NCBI RefSeq assembly: GCF_001457455.1
Contig: NZ_LN831026.1
Span: 1,426,001-1,490,000, forward strand
DNA: 64,000 nucleotides
Reading direction: 5' to 3'
From: Corynebacterium diphtheriae
GTDB lineage: Bacteria; Actinomycetota; Actinomycetes; Mycobacteriales; Mycobacteriaceae
Position 1 is the first letter of the stretch. Every line of letters begins with the position of its first letter. A program made the position numbers and the translations under genes. Shown one piece after another: positions 8,545 through 18,481 of the stretch. The notes beneath the pieces are model-generated. The model did no database searches, was not told where the DNA came from, and saw only the letters and a list, made by a program, of their open reading frames with translations.

Positions 8545-9510
8545 CTATGCTTTCAACGGAACCGTTCCTTGAGCAATTTGCCGATACATATGAGCCTGAG
8601 CATTCATCATGGCGGGAACGATAATAATCGCGCCTAGTCCAAGAGTGATGAGCAACCCGAATGTAGAAATCAAGAAGTTGAACACGCTAAAGCCCACTGC
8701 TTGCCAATAGTTTTTAGAAACCTGTACAAAACCAAGACGTATTCCTTCTATCACCGAGGCGCGCCCATCGCATACGAAATACGGAGCATAGGTAAAAAAT
8801 GGTGAAATGAATGTGGCAACGACAAGAATCAACACGAGTACCAATACAAATGGCACCCAACTGCCCCCTGTTTGCAGGTTGAAAGCAGTGACAAAAAGGA
8901 CCGCGATGCTAATTCCCATTGGAATAAGTAGCAATATGAATATTAAAAATTCCGTCGCTGTTGTCTTAAGCCAACGAGCTTTGGTGAAGACTTCACCAAG
9001 GGTGATAGGAAGACCATCAAGCTGCAATAGCACAAGGCGAATACCAAAAGCTGCGATCAATATGGATCCAAAATTAACCAAAAAATCTGTACCTCTTATG
9101 GAGGGGTCAGGTACTGCGCTGGGATCCTCGAATCCCCCACTCGCCCCGAAAGACAGATACGTTGCTGTTGCTGTCCCAACTCCAACAACCGCAAGTATCA
9201 GGAAAGCACCTAGTATCCATAGCGGCTTCTTGAAGACAATTCGGAATCCGTATTCTATCGCTGCGAAGATGTCTGCCTTACCGGCGTGCTCCACAAACGG
9301 ATCTTTAAGATCTTTATGGAACTTCTGCTCCCCAGCAGAACTTGCACCGCTGCCATAACCTGCATAGGAACCGGAATAACTACCTAGCGGCGAACTGGTG
9401 GGGTATCCATCAGCTGGGACGTTAAAACCACGATCTTCTGGATGGGAAGTAGAAGGGTAAGGTTCGTACTCATTATCTTGAGGGTCAAAAGGATTCCGAG
9501 GGGTGGTCAT
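8545..9510 (-). CDS. Polytopic membrane protein of unknown function
   Basis: A 321-residue protein. The first roughly 85 residues are hydrophilic, rich in Ser, Tyr, Gly and Pro, and look disordered and cytoplasmic. Hydrophobic segments follow around residues 97-120, 148-168, 188-212, 220-242 and 270-300, giving about five or six membrane spans. The topology resembles DUF975-like or glycerophosphodiester-phosphodiesterase membrane-domain proteins of Gram-positive bacteria, but I do not recognise it securely. It is divergent from hrpA and convergent with oxyR. Confidence 0.7.
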   Translation of the reverse strand: MTTPRNPFDPQDNEYEPYPSTSHPEDRGFNVPADGYPTSSPLGSYSGSYAGYGSGASSAGEQKFHKDLKDPFVEHAGKADIFAAIEYGFRIVFKKPLWILGAFLILAVVGVGTATATYLSFGASGGFEDPSAVPDPSIRGTDFLVNFGSILIAAFGIRLVLLQLDGLPITLGEVFTKARWLKTTATEFLIFILLLIPMGISIAVLFVTAFNLQTGGSWVPFVLVLVLILVVATFISPFFTYAPYFVCDGRASVIEGIRLGFVQVSKNYWQAVGFSVFNFLISTFGLLITLGLGAIIIVPAMMNAQAHMYRQIAQGTVPLKA

Positions 9511-9646
9511 GTCACTCCTAGCGTGAGGCTCTGAAATTATTCAATACAGGCCCGACCTTACTGGAACAGTTTTTCGTACTCCAGTAACTAGCCCCAATTG
9601 TTGCATTACTGTTACTCCCCATCGAGCACTAAACTGTGTGTTCATT

Positions 9647-12600
9647 ATGGGCAAACGGAATCTAAAGCACTCTAACCGACGCGTAAAACCAACGACTCAA
9701 GATTCACCAGAAGTTAAAGAGTTAAAAGCATCATGCATGTCCCAATTATCAGGTTTGGGACTTGCCCTCCACCGGTCTTTTGAGCGCCGTATCACTAAAG
9801 CGCACAGCACGAGGGCTTTAGAAGCTATTGCACAGGACCTCGCAACAGCGCTTAACTCAATTGAAAAACGACGCAGCAGTATCCCAGTTATCTCCTATCC
9901 GGACAATCTCCCAGTTAGTTCACAACGGGACGAAATCGCTGCCGCTATCCAAGAAAACCAAGTTGTCATCATCGCTGGCGAAACAGGTTCCGGTAAAACT
10001 ACTCAGATTCCTAAAATATGTCTTGATTTGGGACGTGGAATTACTGGCTTAATTGGGCACACGCAGCCACGTCGATTAGCCGCACGAACGGTTGCCGAAC
10101 GTATTGCAGACGAATTAGATCAGCCAATCGGTGAATCTGTTGGTTACGCGATTCGCTTCGACGATCGTGTCTCCCCCAGTACGTCTATCAAGCTCATGAC
10201 AGACGGTATTTTACTGGCAGAAATGCAACGTGATCGTTACCTCAATGCTTACGACACAATCATCATTGACGAGGCACACGAGCGAAGCCTGAATATCGAT
10301 TTCATCCTTGGATATCTCAAACAGCTACTTCCTAAGCGTCCAGATCTAAAAGTCATCATCACATCGGCAACCATTGATCCTGAACGATTCGCGCACCATT
10401 TTTCGGACGAAAATGGTACACCAGCCCCCATTATTGAAGTGTCTGGGCGAACCTACCCAGTGGAGGTACTTTATCGCCCCCTCGAGCTTGAAGATGGTAC
10501 GTCGCTTATCGACGTCGACCCCATCGACGGCCTAATCAGCGCCATTAAGGAGCTTATGAGCTACGGTGACGGTGACATCCTCTGTTTCTTTGCCGGCGAA
10601 TCAGATATTCGTGACGCCATGGAAGCTATAAAAGAGCAACGATGGCGTAATGTTGAAGTCACACCGCTATTTGGTCGACTGTCTAACCAAGAACAACATA
10701 AAGTGTTTACATCACATACTGGCCGCCGAATTGTTCTTGCAACAAATATTGCTGAAACATCACTGACTGTCCCCGGTATTCACTTTGTTGTCGATCTAGG
10801 TACAGCACGCATATCTCGGTATTCCAGTCGTACAAAAGTACAACGATTACCCATCGAACCGATTTCCCAAGCCAGCGCTCGTCAACGTTCCGGCCGCTGT
10901 GGACGTGTCGCCGATGGCATTGCGATTCGGTTGTACTCCGAAGAGGACTTTCTCTCACGCCCTGAATTCACCGATCCAGAAATTCTGAGAACGAATTTGG
11001 CCAACGTGATTCTGCAGATGGCCTCACTACGCCTAGGCCATATCGACGATTTCCCCTTCATCCAAGCGCCCGATACCAAGTCGATCCGTGACGGAATACT
11101 GTTGTTGCACGAACTTGGTGCATTAACCACAACGGATACGCGGACTGATCTTCCACGGTTAACAACAATCGGCACGACACTTGCCAGAATTCCGCTCGAT
11201 CCACGACTAGGCAGAATGCTCATCGAAGCAGAACGTCTAGGCTGCCTCGCCCATGTCATGGTGGTAGTAGCTGCGCTGTCGATTCAAGACGTGCGCGAGC
11301 GGCCTCTTGACTATCAGGCGCAAGCAGATCAACTCCACGCTCGATTCAAAGATCCTCAAAGCGACTTTTCCAGCTATCTCAAATTATGGGCGTACATCAA
11401 TCAGCGTCGCGATGAATTGTCAGGAAACGCATTTAAAAAGGTGATGCAACAAGAGTTCCTTCACTATATGCGGATTCGTGAATGGTTTGATCTCGTTCGC
11501 CAACTAAAATCCATAGGTGAACAAGTCGGCTGGAAATCGTTTGAACGGTCGGACGCAACCGACAACGATTGCATTCACCAAGCTCTCTTAGCGGGGCTTT
11601 TGTCCCATATCGGCATCAAAGAAGGCGATTCCCGAGAATTTGTAGGCGCCCGCAATACGCGTTTTATGGTCTTCCCTGGTTCAAGTCTTGCGAAGAAACC
11701 TCCACAATTCGTTATGGCTGGAGAGCTTGTCGAAACGTCAAGACTGTGGGCACGCGACGTCGCCGCAATAGATCCACGTTGGGTCGAGCCTCTGGCACAA
11801 AACTTGCTCAAACACCAATATTCGGAGCCACATTGGTCTCTCAAACGTGGTGCAGCGATGGTTTACCAGCGTTCAACGCTCTATGGAGTGCCGATCGTTG
11901 TCGACCGACTGATCAATCTAGCTACCATCGATGCCATTGGCGCACGCGAGATCTTCATCCGTGAAGCTTTAATTAATGGGCAATGGACTACCCATCACAG
12001 CTTTTTCAAAAACAATATGCAGAAACTAGAAGCTGCAAATACCTTGGAGGAAAAAGCAAGGCGACGCGATATCGTAGTAACCGAAGATACCCTGTACGAG
12101 TTTTACAATGATCGGCTCCCACAATCTGTCGTTTCCACCCGAGCGTTTGATCATTGGTGGAAGAAAACCCGCACACAGACACCTGATTTACTCGATTTTG
12201 ATCCTGACAAACTTATTTCTGATAGCGCTGAAGAAGTTAATGCAGAACGGTATCCAGATAGTTGGTACGACAACGGTGTAGAGCTAGAACTCCGTTATCG
12301 TTTTGAACCTGGCCATCCTGACGACGGAGTTACAGTCAACGTTCCAGTTCCATATCTTGCGTCACTTGAGGAAAGTGGTTTCGAATGGCTTGTTCCCGGT
12401 TTTATCCAAGAGCTGCTGACTGCTTCTTTAAAAACACTTCCAAAACATCTACGAAAAAAAATTGTTCCTGCTCCGAACTATGCGAATCTGATTCAGCCAC
12501 GGATTTCGTTCCGAAAAGGACCGCTTACTCAGGCTATAACGAATGCGCTCAAAGACGCCGGAATTACGGGGATCGAAGCAGAGGACTTTGATTTATCAGC

Positions 12601-13591
12601 GCTTCCAGATCATTTACGGATTACATTCGCAGCAATAGACAAACATGGAAAGGTAATCGACAAAGATAAGAACCTTGCGCGTCTTAAAACACGTCAAAAA
12701 AATAAAATTCGTGCGTCTGCTCTCAAAATCGGAAAAGCAGTCCACCAAAGCGCCGTCACAACTTGGACATCCTCAACTCTAGGAAAGATTCCTGAAGAAG
12801 TTTCCACAAAAGTAGACGGCCAACTCATAAAGACTTATCCCGCCTTAGTAATAGGAGAACAAGGATTCTCAGTCGAGGCCAAACCTACCCGCGCCGAAGC
12901 TGACGCGTCCATGCTGACGGCAACGTTAGCGATGCTGATGAAGGCATCAAATATTAACACCCAAAAAATGCTTAATGGGTTGCCTCTTCAACAACGTGTT
13001 GCAGTTGAGAACTATCCCCACGGCAGCAGCAATGGATTAGTACAAGATGTCAAAGCTGCGGTGATCCGGGACCTACTCATCGAACGCGGCGGACCAGTAC
13101 GTTCACCAGAAGAATTTGATGTTCTTAAAAAGGAAATTACCCCCAAAGTGCCGGGGCTGACGCGTCAAGCGGTCGTGCAATTAGCCCCTTCTATCAATTG
13201 TTATCTCAAAACTAGAGACGAAGTTGCGCACTGGGAAGGTGACGCCATTGATGATATTAGTAGGCAATTAGATTTCCTGCTCCCCCCATTTGCAGTATCA
13301 CATCATGGAATTCGTCATCTCGCGCGATTACCGCGGCTTTGTGAAGCTATAACCATTCGGCTGGATTCAATGAGCCGAGATTCTTATAAGGATGCGGAGC
13401 TACAACTGGTTATTAATAGACTCGAAAATGCCCTCTATGCGAAGGCCAATCGTGGTGGAATTCCAAAATCGAAAATCAACGATATTGCGTGGAAAATTCA
13501 AGAGTTACGGGTTAGTCTTTTTGCCCAGAGACTAGGTACTGCAGAAAAAGTATCGGAACGAAAGATCCATAAGCTCATTGAAGCTCTTTAA
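9647..13591 (+). CDS. hrpA: ATP-dependent RNA helicase HrpA
   Basis: A DEAH-box helicase of about 1314 residues, the size of full-length HrpA. Visible motifs are GETGSGKTT (motif I, about residue 110), DEAHERS (motif II), SATID (motif III) and QRSGRCGR (motif VI, about 410). The helicase-associated and OB-fold regions follow, then the long C-terminal DUF3418 extension typical of HrpA. It acts on structured mRNA and in stalled-ribosome rescue in other bacteria. ATG 9647 is preferred over GTG 9638 because TAAACT at 9630-9635 would be its -10 element, leaving a leader of about 5 nt. Confidence 0.93.
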   Translation: MGKRNLKHSNRRVKPTTQDSPEVKELKASCMSQLSGLGLALHRSFERRITKAHSTRALEAIAQDLATALNSIEKRRSSIPVISYPDNLPVSSQRDEIAAAIQENQVVIIAGETGSGKTTQIPKICLDLGRGITGLIGHTQPRRLAARTVAERIADELDQPIGESVGYAIRFDDRVSPSTSIKLMTDGILLAEMQRDRYLNAYDTIIIDEAHERSLNIDFILGYLKQLLPKRPDLKVIITSATIDPERFAHHFSDENGTPAPIIEVSGRTYPVEVLYRPLELEDGTSLIDVDPIDGLISAIKELMSYGDGDILCFFAGESDIRDAMEAIKEQRWRNVEVTPLFGRLSNQEQHKVFTSHTGRRIVLATNIAETSLTVPGIHFVVDLGTARISRYSSRTKVQRLPIEPISQASARQRSGRCGRVADGIAIRLYSEEDFLSRPEFTDPEILRTNLANVILQMASLRLGHIDDFPFIQAPDTKSIRDGILLLHELGALTTTDTRTDLPRLTTIGTTLARIPLDPRLGRMLIEAERLGCLAHVMVVVAALSIQDVRERPLDYQAQADQLHARFKDPQSDFSSYLKLWAYINQRRDELSGNAFKKVMQQEFLHYMRIREWFDLVRQLKSIGEQVGWKSFERSDATDNDCIHQALLAGLLSHIGIKEGDSREFVGARNTRFMVFPGSSLAKKPPQFVMAGELVETSRLWARDVAAIDPRWVEPLAQNLLKHQYSEPHWSLKRGAAMVYQRSTLYGVPIVVDRLINLATIDAIGAREIFIREALINGQWTTHHSFFKNNMQKLEAANTLEEKARRRDIVVTEDTLYEFYNDRLPQSVVSTRAFDHWWKKTRTQTPDLLDFDPDKLISDSAEEVNAERYPDSWYDNGVELELRYRFEPGHPDDGVTVNVPVPYLASLEESGFEWLVPGFIQELLTASLKTLPKHLRKKIVPAPNYANLIQPRISFRKGPLTQAITNALKDAGITGIEAEDFDLSALPDHLRITFAAIDKHGKVIDKDKNLARLKTRQKNKIRASALKIGKAVHQSAVTTWTSSTLGKIPEEVSTKVDGQLIKTYPALVIGEQGFSVEAKPTRAEADASMLTATLAMLMKASNINTQKMLNGLPLQQRVAVENYPHGSSNGLVQDVKAAVIRDLLIERGGPVRSPEEFDVLKKEITPKVPGLTRQAVVQLAPSINCYLKTRDEVAHWEGDAIDDISRQLDFLLPPFAVSHHGIRHLARLPRLCEAITIRLDSMSRDSYKDAELQLVINRLENALYAKANRGGIPKSKINDIAWKIQELRVSLFAQRLGTAEKVSERKIHKLIEAL

Positions 13592-13644
13592 TAAGCAGTG
13601 GTTCCTACTGCTTATAGAGCAGAGAGTAGGAACCACTGCTTATT
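13590..13644. terminator. Bidirectional terminator between hrpA and nrdR
   Basis: Arms 13590-13609 and 13625-13644 are a perfect 20-bp inverted repeat (AATAAGCAGTGGTTCCTACT and its complement) with a 15-nt loop. The left arm overlaps the hrpA stop codon. Confidence 0.88.
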
Positions 13645-13653
13645 TTCTTGAGG

Positions 13654-14109
13654 CTAATTCGACCTATCCCGCCGTCGCATCAACCGAATCTCAGATTCGA
13701 AATCATCAGCGCTTTCAAACGATTTATATACTGATGCAAACCGCAGATAAGCTACTTCATCTAGTTCCCGCAGTGGCTCCAAAATGGCAAGACCTATCTC
13801 GTTAGCGTGAATCTGTGAGCTGCCATGCAAACGAACTCGCTCTTCTACTTGTTGCGCAAGCCGTTTCAATGCATCATCACTTACATCTCGGCCTTGGCAT
13901 GCACGACGGACACCTACGATAACCTTTTCCCTACTAAAAGGCTCGGTAAGCCCATTGCGTTTGACCACTAAGAGTTGTGCTTTTTCAACTGTAGTAAACC
14001 GGTTCTTACACTGTGTACATTCGCGACGTCTTCTAATTGCCGAACCTGAATCAATCACACGAGAGTCGATCACACGAGACTGATCATTATGACAAAAAGG
14101 ACAGTACAC
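13654..14109 (-). CDS. nrdR: Transcriptional repressor NrdR
   Basis: A 151-residue repressor of ribonucleotide reductase genes. An N-terminal zinc ribbon (CPFC at residues 3-6 and CTQC near 36-39) is followed by an ATP-cone domain ([16 protein letters not shown] onward) that senses dATP/ATP. The length is typical. It lies downstream of the small membrane-protein gene near lexA, as in other Corynebacterium and Mycobacterium genomes, and may be cotranscribed with it (97-nt gap). Confidence 0.96.
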   Translation of the reverse strand: MYCPFCHNDQSRVIDSRVIDSGSAIRRRRECTQCKNRFTTVEKAQLLVVKRNGLTEPFSREKVIVGVRRACQGRDVSDDALKRLAQQVEERVRLHGSSQIHANEIGLAILEPLRELDEVAYLRFASVYKSFESADDFESEIRLMRRRDRSN

Positions 14110-14206
14110 GACACAACCCCGCTTATTCCTCGTTACTAAAACAGACTCTCACATCTTATAGCGTGCCCCGAAATAGCGCGGAAATCTACTACAGCGCAAT
14201 CTTTCA

Positions 14207-14542
14207 TTACTTTGCTACCGCGCCTGAGCCCACACTAACCATCTCCTCAGGATGCATCATCCCATCTACCGCAATAAAAGAAGTAGCAACAATTAGACCT
14301 AACAATGCACCGATTAGGGCATTACGAACCTTATGCCCAAAGCTCTGCGATACTTCCTCATTCAAATGAGGTTTGCTTTCTTGCCCTTCCCCATAAGGAC
14401 CTGCATGACTTAAAGTTCGAACACTTTGTTCACTTACAGTTGGAGTAAACGCTGAAATATCCCACATTTCCGAGGCAGGACCAACCTCAACACGACGTCC
14501 ATCATGTGATTTCGACGCTGGTAAAACATAAGAAATAGACAT
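14207..14542 (-). CDS. divS: Probable SOS-induced cell-division suppressor (DivS-like), small membrane protein
   Basis: A 111-residue protein with a hydrophilic N-terminus of about 75 residues, one transmembrane segment (about residues 77-97, NALIGALLGLIVATSFIAV) and a short exported tail. Its position, divergent from lexA and followed by nrdR, is that of divS in C. glutamicum and of Rv2719c in M. tuberculosis, both SOS-induced inhibitors of septation. Unlike Rv2719c, it has no LysM domain. Candidate SOS boxes lie upstream. A GAGGGAAG stretch precedes the ATG. Identity rests mainly on context and topology. Confidence 0.65.
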   Translation of the reverse strand: MSISYVLPASKSHDGRRVEVGPASEMWDISAFTPTVSEQSVRTLSHAGPYGEGQESKPHLNEEVSQSFGHKVRNALIGALLGLIVATSFIAVDGMMHPEEMVSVGSGAVAK

Positions 14543-14881
14543 ACTTCCCTCACATCTTTCAATTTGAACAATCGCCTACGCTACAAACAACCCGCTACAT
14601 CAGAAACATCTTATCGACAACCTGTTCGATTTTACTACATGCTCGATAATACTCGTTCGAACAAACTTGTCAACATCTTAAGAATATTTCGAACAAATGT
14701 GTAGGATTTTTTCGAAATGCGGTAATATTTTCAGTAGCCCAATGAAACGTGGCAGGCGATTATCACCTCTACGTTGCCCGATCATCCCCCTGATCATTAT
14801 GGCAGTCCTTTCGAACACTGCCGATACGTTATTCGCAAACAAATCACAACAAATCACGATTACTTTGAGGAAATAATTCTT
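14543..14881. promoter_or_regulatory. divS-lexA divergent control region with SOS boxes
   Basis: The corynebacterial SOS box is TCGAACAnnTGTTCGA as I remember it. TCGACAACCTGTTCGA at 14614-14629 matches 12 of 14 fixed bases. TCGAACAAATGTGTAG at 14689-14704 matches about 11 of 14 and overlaps the expected -35 of lexA, with TAATAT at 14723-14728 as -10. A half-site, TCGAACA, begins at 14657. The rest of this 339-nt gap shows no other recognisable element. Confidence 0.75.
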
Positions 14882-15595
14882 ATGCCAGTGAAGGATTCAT
14901 CTTCTAACAAGAAGAACCAAATAGGAAAACTTTCCGAACGACAACGTCGAATTTTAGAAGTCATCACCGACGCAGTTTCGCTCCGTGGCTACCCCCCGAG
15001 CATTAGAGAAATTGGTGATGCTGCAGGCTTGCAATCCACGTCATCCGTCGCGTATCAACTTAAAGAGCTGGAAAAGAAGGGCTACCTTCGCAGAGACCCT
15101 AATAAGCCACGCGCAGTTGATGTTCGTGCGCTTCCCGATCCGATCCCTTCAAAGCCTGGCCGTAAACCAGGGCCTAAAAAGTCTTCGGTTGCTGTCAGTC
15201 CCGATCCTGCGGAAACTTCGCCCACCAGCTTTGTACCAATAGTTGGGTCCATTGCAGCGGGCAATCCAATTCTCGCCGAAGAGAACGTAGACGGTTACTT
15301 CCCCTTCCCTTCCGAAATCGTCGGAGACGGTGATCTTTTTATGCTCCAAGTAGAGGGTGAATCTATGCGTGATGCGGGGATCCTACATCACGACTGGGTT
15401 GTCGTCCGTTCCCAGCCCGTTGCAGAACAAGGGGAATTTGTCGCCGCGCTTATTGAAGGTGAAGCAACGGTAAAAGAATTCCACTCAGATTCGTCTGGCG
15501 TGTGGCTTTTACCCCACAACGACGCATTTGATCCCATTCCGGCTGAACACGCAGAAATTATGGGCAAAGTGGTTTCTATCCTCCGAAAGCTCTAA
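14882..15595 (+). CDS. lexA: SOS repressor LexA
   Basis: A 237-residue repressor that undergoes RecA-stimulated self-cleavage. The N-terminal winged helix (residues 17-82) includes [14 protein letters not shown] and the recognition region [20 protein letters not shown]. The cleavage site is Ala126-Gly127, and the catalytic dyad is Ser161 (GESM) and Lys198 (TVKEF) in the S24 peptidase fold. ATG 14882 follows GAGG at 14867-14870; the open frame to 14774 adds 36 residues with no homology. The promoter carries SOS boxes, implying autoregulation. The recA gene with its own SOS box is in the same window. Confidence 0.97.
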   Translation: MPVKDSSSNKKNQIGKLSERQRRILEVITDAVSLRGYPPSIREIGDAAGLQSTSSVAYQLKELEKKGYLRRDPNKPRAVDVRALPDPIPSKPGRKPGPKKSSVAVSPDPAETSPTSFVPIVGSIAAGNPILAEENVDGYFPFPSEIVGDGDLFMLQVEGESMRDAGILHHDWVVVRSQPVAEQGEFVAALIEGEATVKEFHSDSSGVWLLPHNDAFDPIPAEHAEIMGKVVSILRKL

Positions 15596-15916
15596 TCCAT
15601 CCTCCGGTGAGGAACCCTAACCCCCTGTATATTGATCTGAGATATAAGGGGGTTTACACATTACGCACCCCCGAAGAGGCCTAGAATTCGGTTTTCCGTA
15701 TAAGATCACACTTTTTTATTTTTCTTGAATCAAACGCTGTTTACGTTAGTTTTTACCTCTAATTCGTTTGTTTCGTGTCCGATTGTGGGAATTTTCTTTA
15801 CTCTAGATCGCACGTTTTTGGTTTTTGCATGAAAAGATAGAAGGAGGATAAATACAAAACCAAAAGTCCTCAATCTCGGCTTTGCCCGATCTATTGATCC
15901 ACGAAAGGTCAAACCA
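15596..15916. other. lexA-sugR intergenic region (321 nt)
   Basis: A hairpin at 15619-15654 (AACCCCCT paired with AGGGGGTT, with TATAT/ATATA extending the stem) probably terminates lexA, though no clear U-tract follows. The rest is A/T-rich leader to sugR with an AAAGG ribosome-binding site near 15904. I see no gene in it and no convincing operator. Confidence 0.55.
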
Positions 15917-16693
15917 ATGTATTCCGAGGAGCGCCGCAGGCAAATTGCCTCTTTGACTGCAGTTGAAGGCCGCGTCAACGTAACAGAGCTAGCAGCACGC
16001 TTCGACGTGACAGCAGAGACTATCCGTAGGGATTTAGCAGTCCTAGATAGAGAAGGAGTGGTCCACCGAGTACACGGTGGGGCTGTCGCGAACCAAACAT
16101 TTCAAACTGCCGAATTTAGCTTGGATACGCGATCACGCTCTGCGTCTGGTGCTAAAAATTCCATCGCGCACGCAGCCCTTAGTTATCTTCCTGAAGCTCA
16201 GGGAGGTCTGTTTCTTGACGCTGGAACGACCACCGCTGCATTAGCCGAACTCCTAGCAGCCCAACCATTTGCAAAACACTGGTCCATCGTTACCAATAGT
16301 TTGTCAATCGCACTTACCTTGGCGAATTCCGGCCTTGACGAAATCCAACTCCTCGGTGGCAGTGTCAGGGCCATTACCCAAGCCGTCGTTGGCGATACTG
16401 CTCTTCGTACTTTGGCGCTCATGCGAGCCGATGTTGCCTTCATCGGTACAAACGCATTGACAATCGATCACGGACTATCGACTGCAGATTCACAAGAGGC
16501 TGCTATTAAGTCTGCAATGATTACTAATGCACATAAAGTTGTTGTTTTGTGCGATTCGACCAAAATGGGCACTGATTACTTGGTAAGTTTCGGATCTATT
16601 TCTGATATTGATGTCATCATCACTGACGCTAATGCCCCTGAGAGCTTTGTGAAAGCACTGCGCGACCGTGATGTGGAAGTCATTATCGCCTAA
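15917..16693 (+). CDS. sugR: DeoR-type regulator of PTS genes, SugR
   Basis: A 258-residue DeoR-family repressor. The N-terminal winged helix (residues 1-57) has the family signature NVTELAARFDVTAETIRRDL, followed by the sugar-phosphate-sensing DeoRC domain (LDAGTTTAALAE, GTNALTIDHGLST, DSTKMG). In C. glutamicum the gene in this position, next to lexA and upstream of ptsI, is sugR, which represses ptsG, ptsH, ptsI and fructose PTS genes and is relieved by sugar phosphates. From memory, C. glutamicum has a phosphofructokinase-like gene between sugR and ptsI; nothing lies there here. It shares a strong terminator with convergent ptsI. Confidence 0.88.
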   Translation: MYSEERRRQIASLTAVEGRVNVTELAARFDVTAETIRRDLAVLDREGVVHRVHGGAVANQTFQTAEFSLDTRSRSASGAKNSIAHAALSYLPEAQGGLFLDAGTTTAALAELLAAQPFAKHWSIVTNSLSIALTLANSGLDEIQLLGGSVRAITQAVVGDTALRTLALMRADVAFIGTNALTIDHGLSTADSQEAAIKSAMITNAHKVVVLCDSTKMGTDYLVSFGSISDIDVIITDANAPESFVKALRDRDVEVIIA

Positions 16694-16722
16694 CTTCAAT
16701 CTTTCAAGTTTTCTCATCATAA

Positions 16723-16774
16723 TTAATGAAGTGGGGCGGGAAGATCTTTTGTTCTTCCCGCCCCACTTCATTAA
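16723..16774. terminator. Bidirectional terminator between sugR and ptsI
   Basis: Arms 16723-16744 and 16753-16774 form a perfect 22-bp stem, GC-rich in the middle (GTGGGGCGGG) and A/T-rich at the base, with an 8-nt loop. Confidence 0.9.
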
Positions 16775-16786
16775 CGTTGCTCGAGC

Positions 16787-18481
16787 TTAAGGCTGCAATA
16801 CCTTACGCACAGCCGCTCGTGCATCAATTGCACCTTCTGCATTGACAGCTGCTTCTGCAGCACGGACACATGTTTCAAAATCAACAGATGCCAATTGTGC
16901 ACCTACACCCGCGATCGCCGTGGATGCCGCTGACAGCGAATTGACGCCTAAACCAGTGAGAACACATGCTAACAATGGGTCTGCTGCAGCCTCGCCACAT
17001 ACACCCACAGCGGTGTTAAAACGCTTGCCTTCTTCACAAGTATGCTTAATCAAACGCAACACTGCGGGCTGCCATGGATCTGTCAGATACGCAAGCTGAG
17101 GAGACATTCTGTCTGCTGCCATGGTGTACTGAGTGAGATCATTAGTACCAATAGAGACGAAATCCAGATATGGCATGAGCTTATCTGCCATTAGCGACGC
17201 TGCAGGGACCTCAATCATTGCACCAGCGGTTAATCCTCGTTCTGCGCAAAGCCCTGCGAACCAGCGTGCCTCTCGTGTTGTGGCCACCATAGGTGCCATA
17301 ACCCAAGTTGGGGAATTCTCATCTCGACCAAGCTCATGAGCGGCCTGTGCGATAGCGTCCAACTGGCGAGTCAACAATGACTCATTAGCACGGGCTACAC
17401 GAAGGCCGCGAACACCCAGAGCAGGATTCATCTCGTCAGCCATAGACGCAAAGGCAACTGGTTTGTCAGAACCTGCATCTAGCGAACGAACAACAACCTT
17501 GGAATCTGGGAATTGTTCCAAAACTTTTTTGTAGACAGCCGCTTGTTCATCAACGCTTGGTTCTTCTGTAGCGGTCAAGAAGCACATTTCAGTACGGAAT
17601 AACCCAATACCTTCAGCCTGACTCTCCGTTGCAGCGATCCGTGCAGCTTTTCCATCTTGTACGTTCGCAAGTAGCTGCACTCGATGACCGTCCTTAGTTT
17701 CGGCTGGTCCTTTCCACTGCGCGATGCGCTCAGCTAGCATGCGCGATTCCAGTTCAGCTGCACGAGCGGTTTCAGGATCTGCGTCGAGAGTCACGGTGCC
17801 CAATGCACCGTCGATAAGCACGTCTGTACCTACTTCAATCTTGTGAATTTTCTCACCAGTTGCGACAATGCACGGAACGTTGAGCTGGCGTGCAATAATC
17901 GCGGTGTGGCTGGTTGGACCACCCAACTCAGTTACAAGACCGACAAAATAGTCGGTATTCAAGGCTGCGGTATCTGCGGGGGAAAGGTCATCAGCGAAAA
18001 GCACAACGTGCTCATGAACATCTGGAAGTCCAGGTTCAAGATCTCCTCGTAGCTCAGCAATCACACGATCGCGAATATCTCGAAGGTCTGTTGTACGCTC
18101 CGCCATTACACCGCCAGCTGCCTCAAACATTGAAACAAACTTGGTGGTCGCAGCAACAACTGCATACTCAGCTGGGTGTCCGCCTTGAATGCCTTTCTTG
18201 ACGGCCTTCTGCCAGCCGCGGTCTTTGACCATTCCTGCAGTAGCTTTTAGTACCTCCGACGCTGCACCCTCGGCATGTTCGGAACGATCAAGAAGGCGTT
18301 GTGCCACAGCATCTGCCGCTGCAACGAAGTTATCTAGCTGTTGAGCACGATCAGCTTCGTCAACAACCTCTCCTGCCTGGGGCAGCTTTGGCCGCGGGCT
18401 AATCCACACGGCTTTGGCATAACGGACACCGGAAACTACGCCAGTACCCTTAATAATTGTGTCTGTCATCACGTTATTCAA
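16787..18481 (-). CDS. ptsI: PTS enzyme I (phosphoenolpyruvate-protein phosphotransferase)
   Basis: A protein of about 564 residues that transfers phosphate from phosphoenolpyruvate to HPr. The phosphohistidine motif GGPTSHTAIIARQ places the active His at about residue 192. The C-terminal PEP-binding TIM barrel has GIGLFRTEMCFL, FASMADEMNPALGVRG and the active-site Cys in GVCGEAAADP. I used TTG 18481, which has AGGTGG 6 nt upstream; ATG 18469 is an in-frame alternative four codons in. It is divergent from fruR. Intact despite the loss of ptsF, so it must still serve other PTS permeases. Confidence 0.95.
   Translation of the reverse strand: MNNVMTDTIIKGTGVVSGVRYAKAVWISPRPKLPQAGEVVDEADRAQQLDNFVAAADAVAQRLLDRSEHAEGAASEVLKATAGMVKDRGWQKAVKKGIQGGHPAEYAVVAATTKFVSMFEAAGGVMAERTTDLRDIRDRVIAELRGDLEPGLPDVHEHVVLFADDLSPADTAALNTDYFVGLVTELGGPTSHTAIIARQLNVPCIVATGEKIHKIEVGTDVLIDGALGTVTLDADPETARAAELESRMLAERIAQWKGPAETKDGHRVQLLANVQDGKAARIAATESQAEGIGLFRTEMCFLTATEEPSVDEQAAVYKKVLEQFPDSKVVVRSLDAGSDKPVAFASMADEMNPALGVRGLRVARANESLLTRQLDAIAQAAHELGRDENSPTWVMAPMVATTREARWFAGLCAERGLTAGAMIEVPAASLMADKLMPYLDFVSIGTNDLTQYTMAADRMSPQLAYLTDPWQPAVLRLIKHTCEEGKRFNTAVGVCGEAAADPLLACVLTGLGVNSLSAASTAIAGVGAQLASVDFETCVRAAEAAVNAEGAIDARAAVRKVLQP

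Noticed and set aside
8807-9358. 183-residue open frame opposite the membrane-protein gene
   Set aside because: Antisense shadow rich in Asn, Thr and Pro; no ribosome-binding site or homology.
14774-14881. Extended N-terminus of LexA
   Set aside because: The 36 extra residues resemble no LexA; the Shine-Dalgarno and conserved start lie at 14882.
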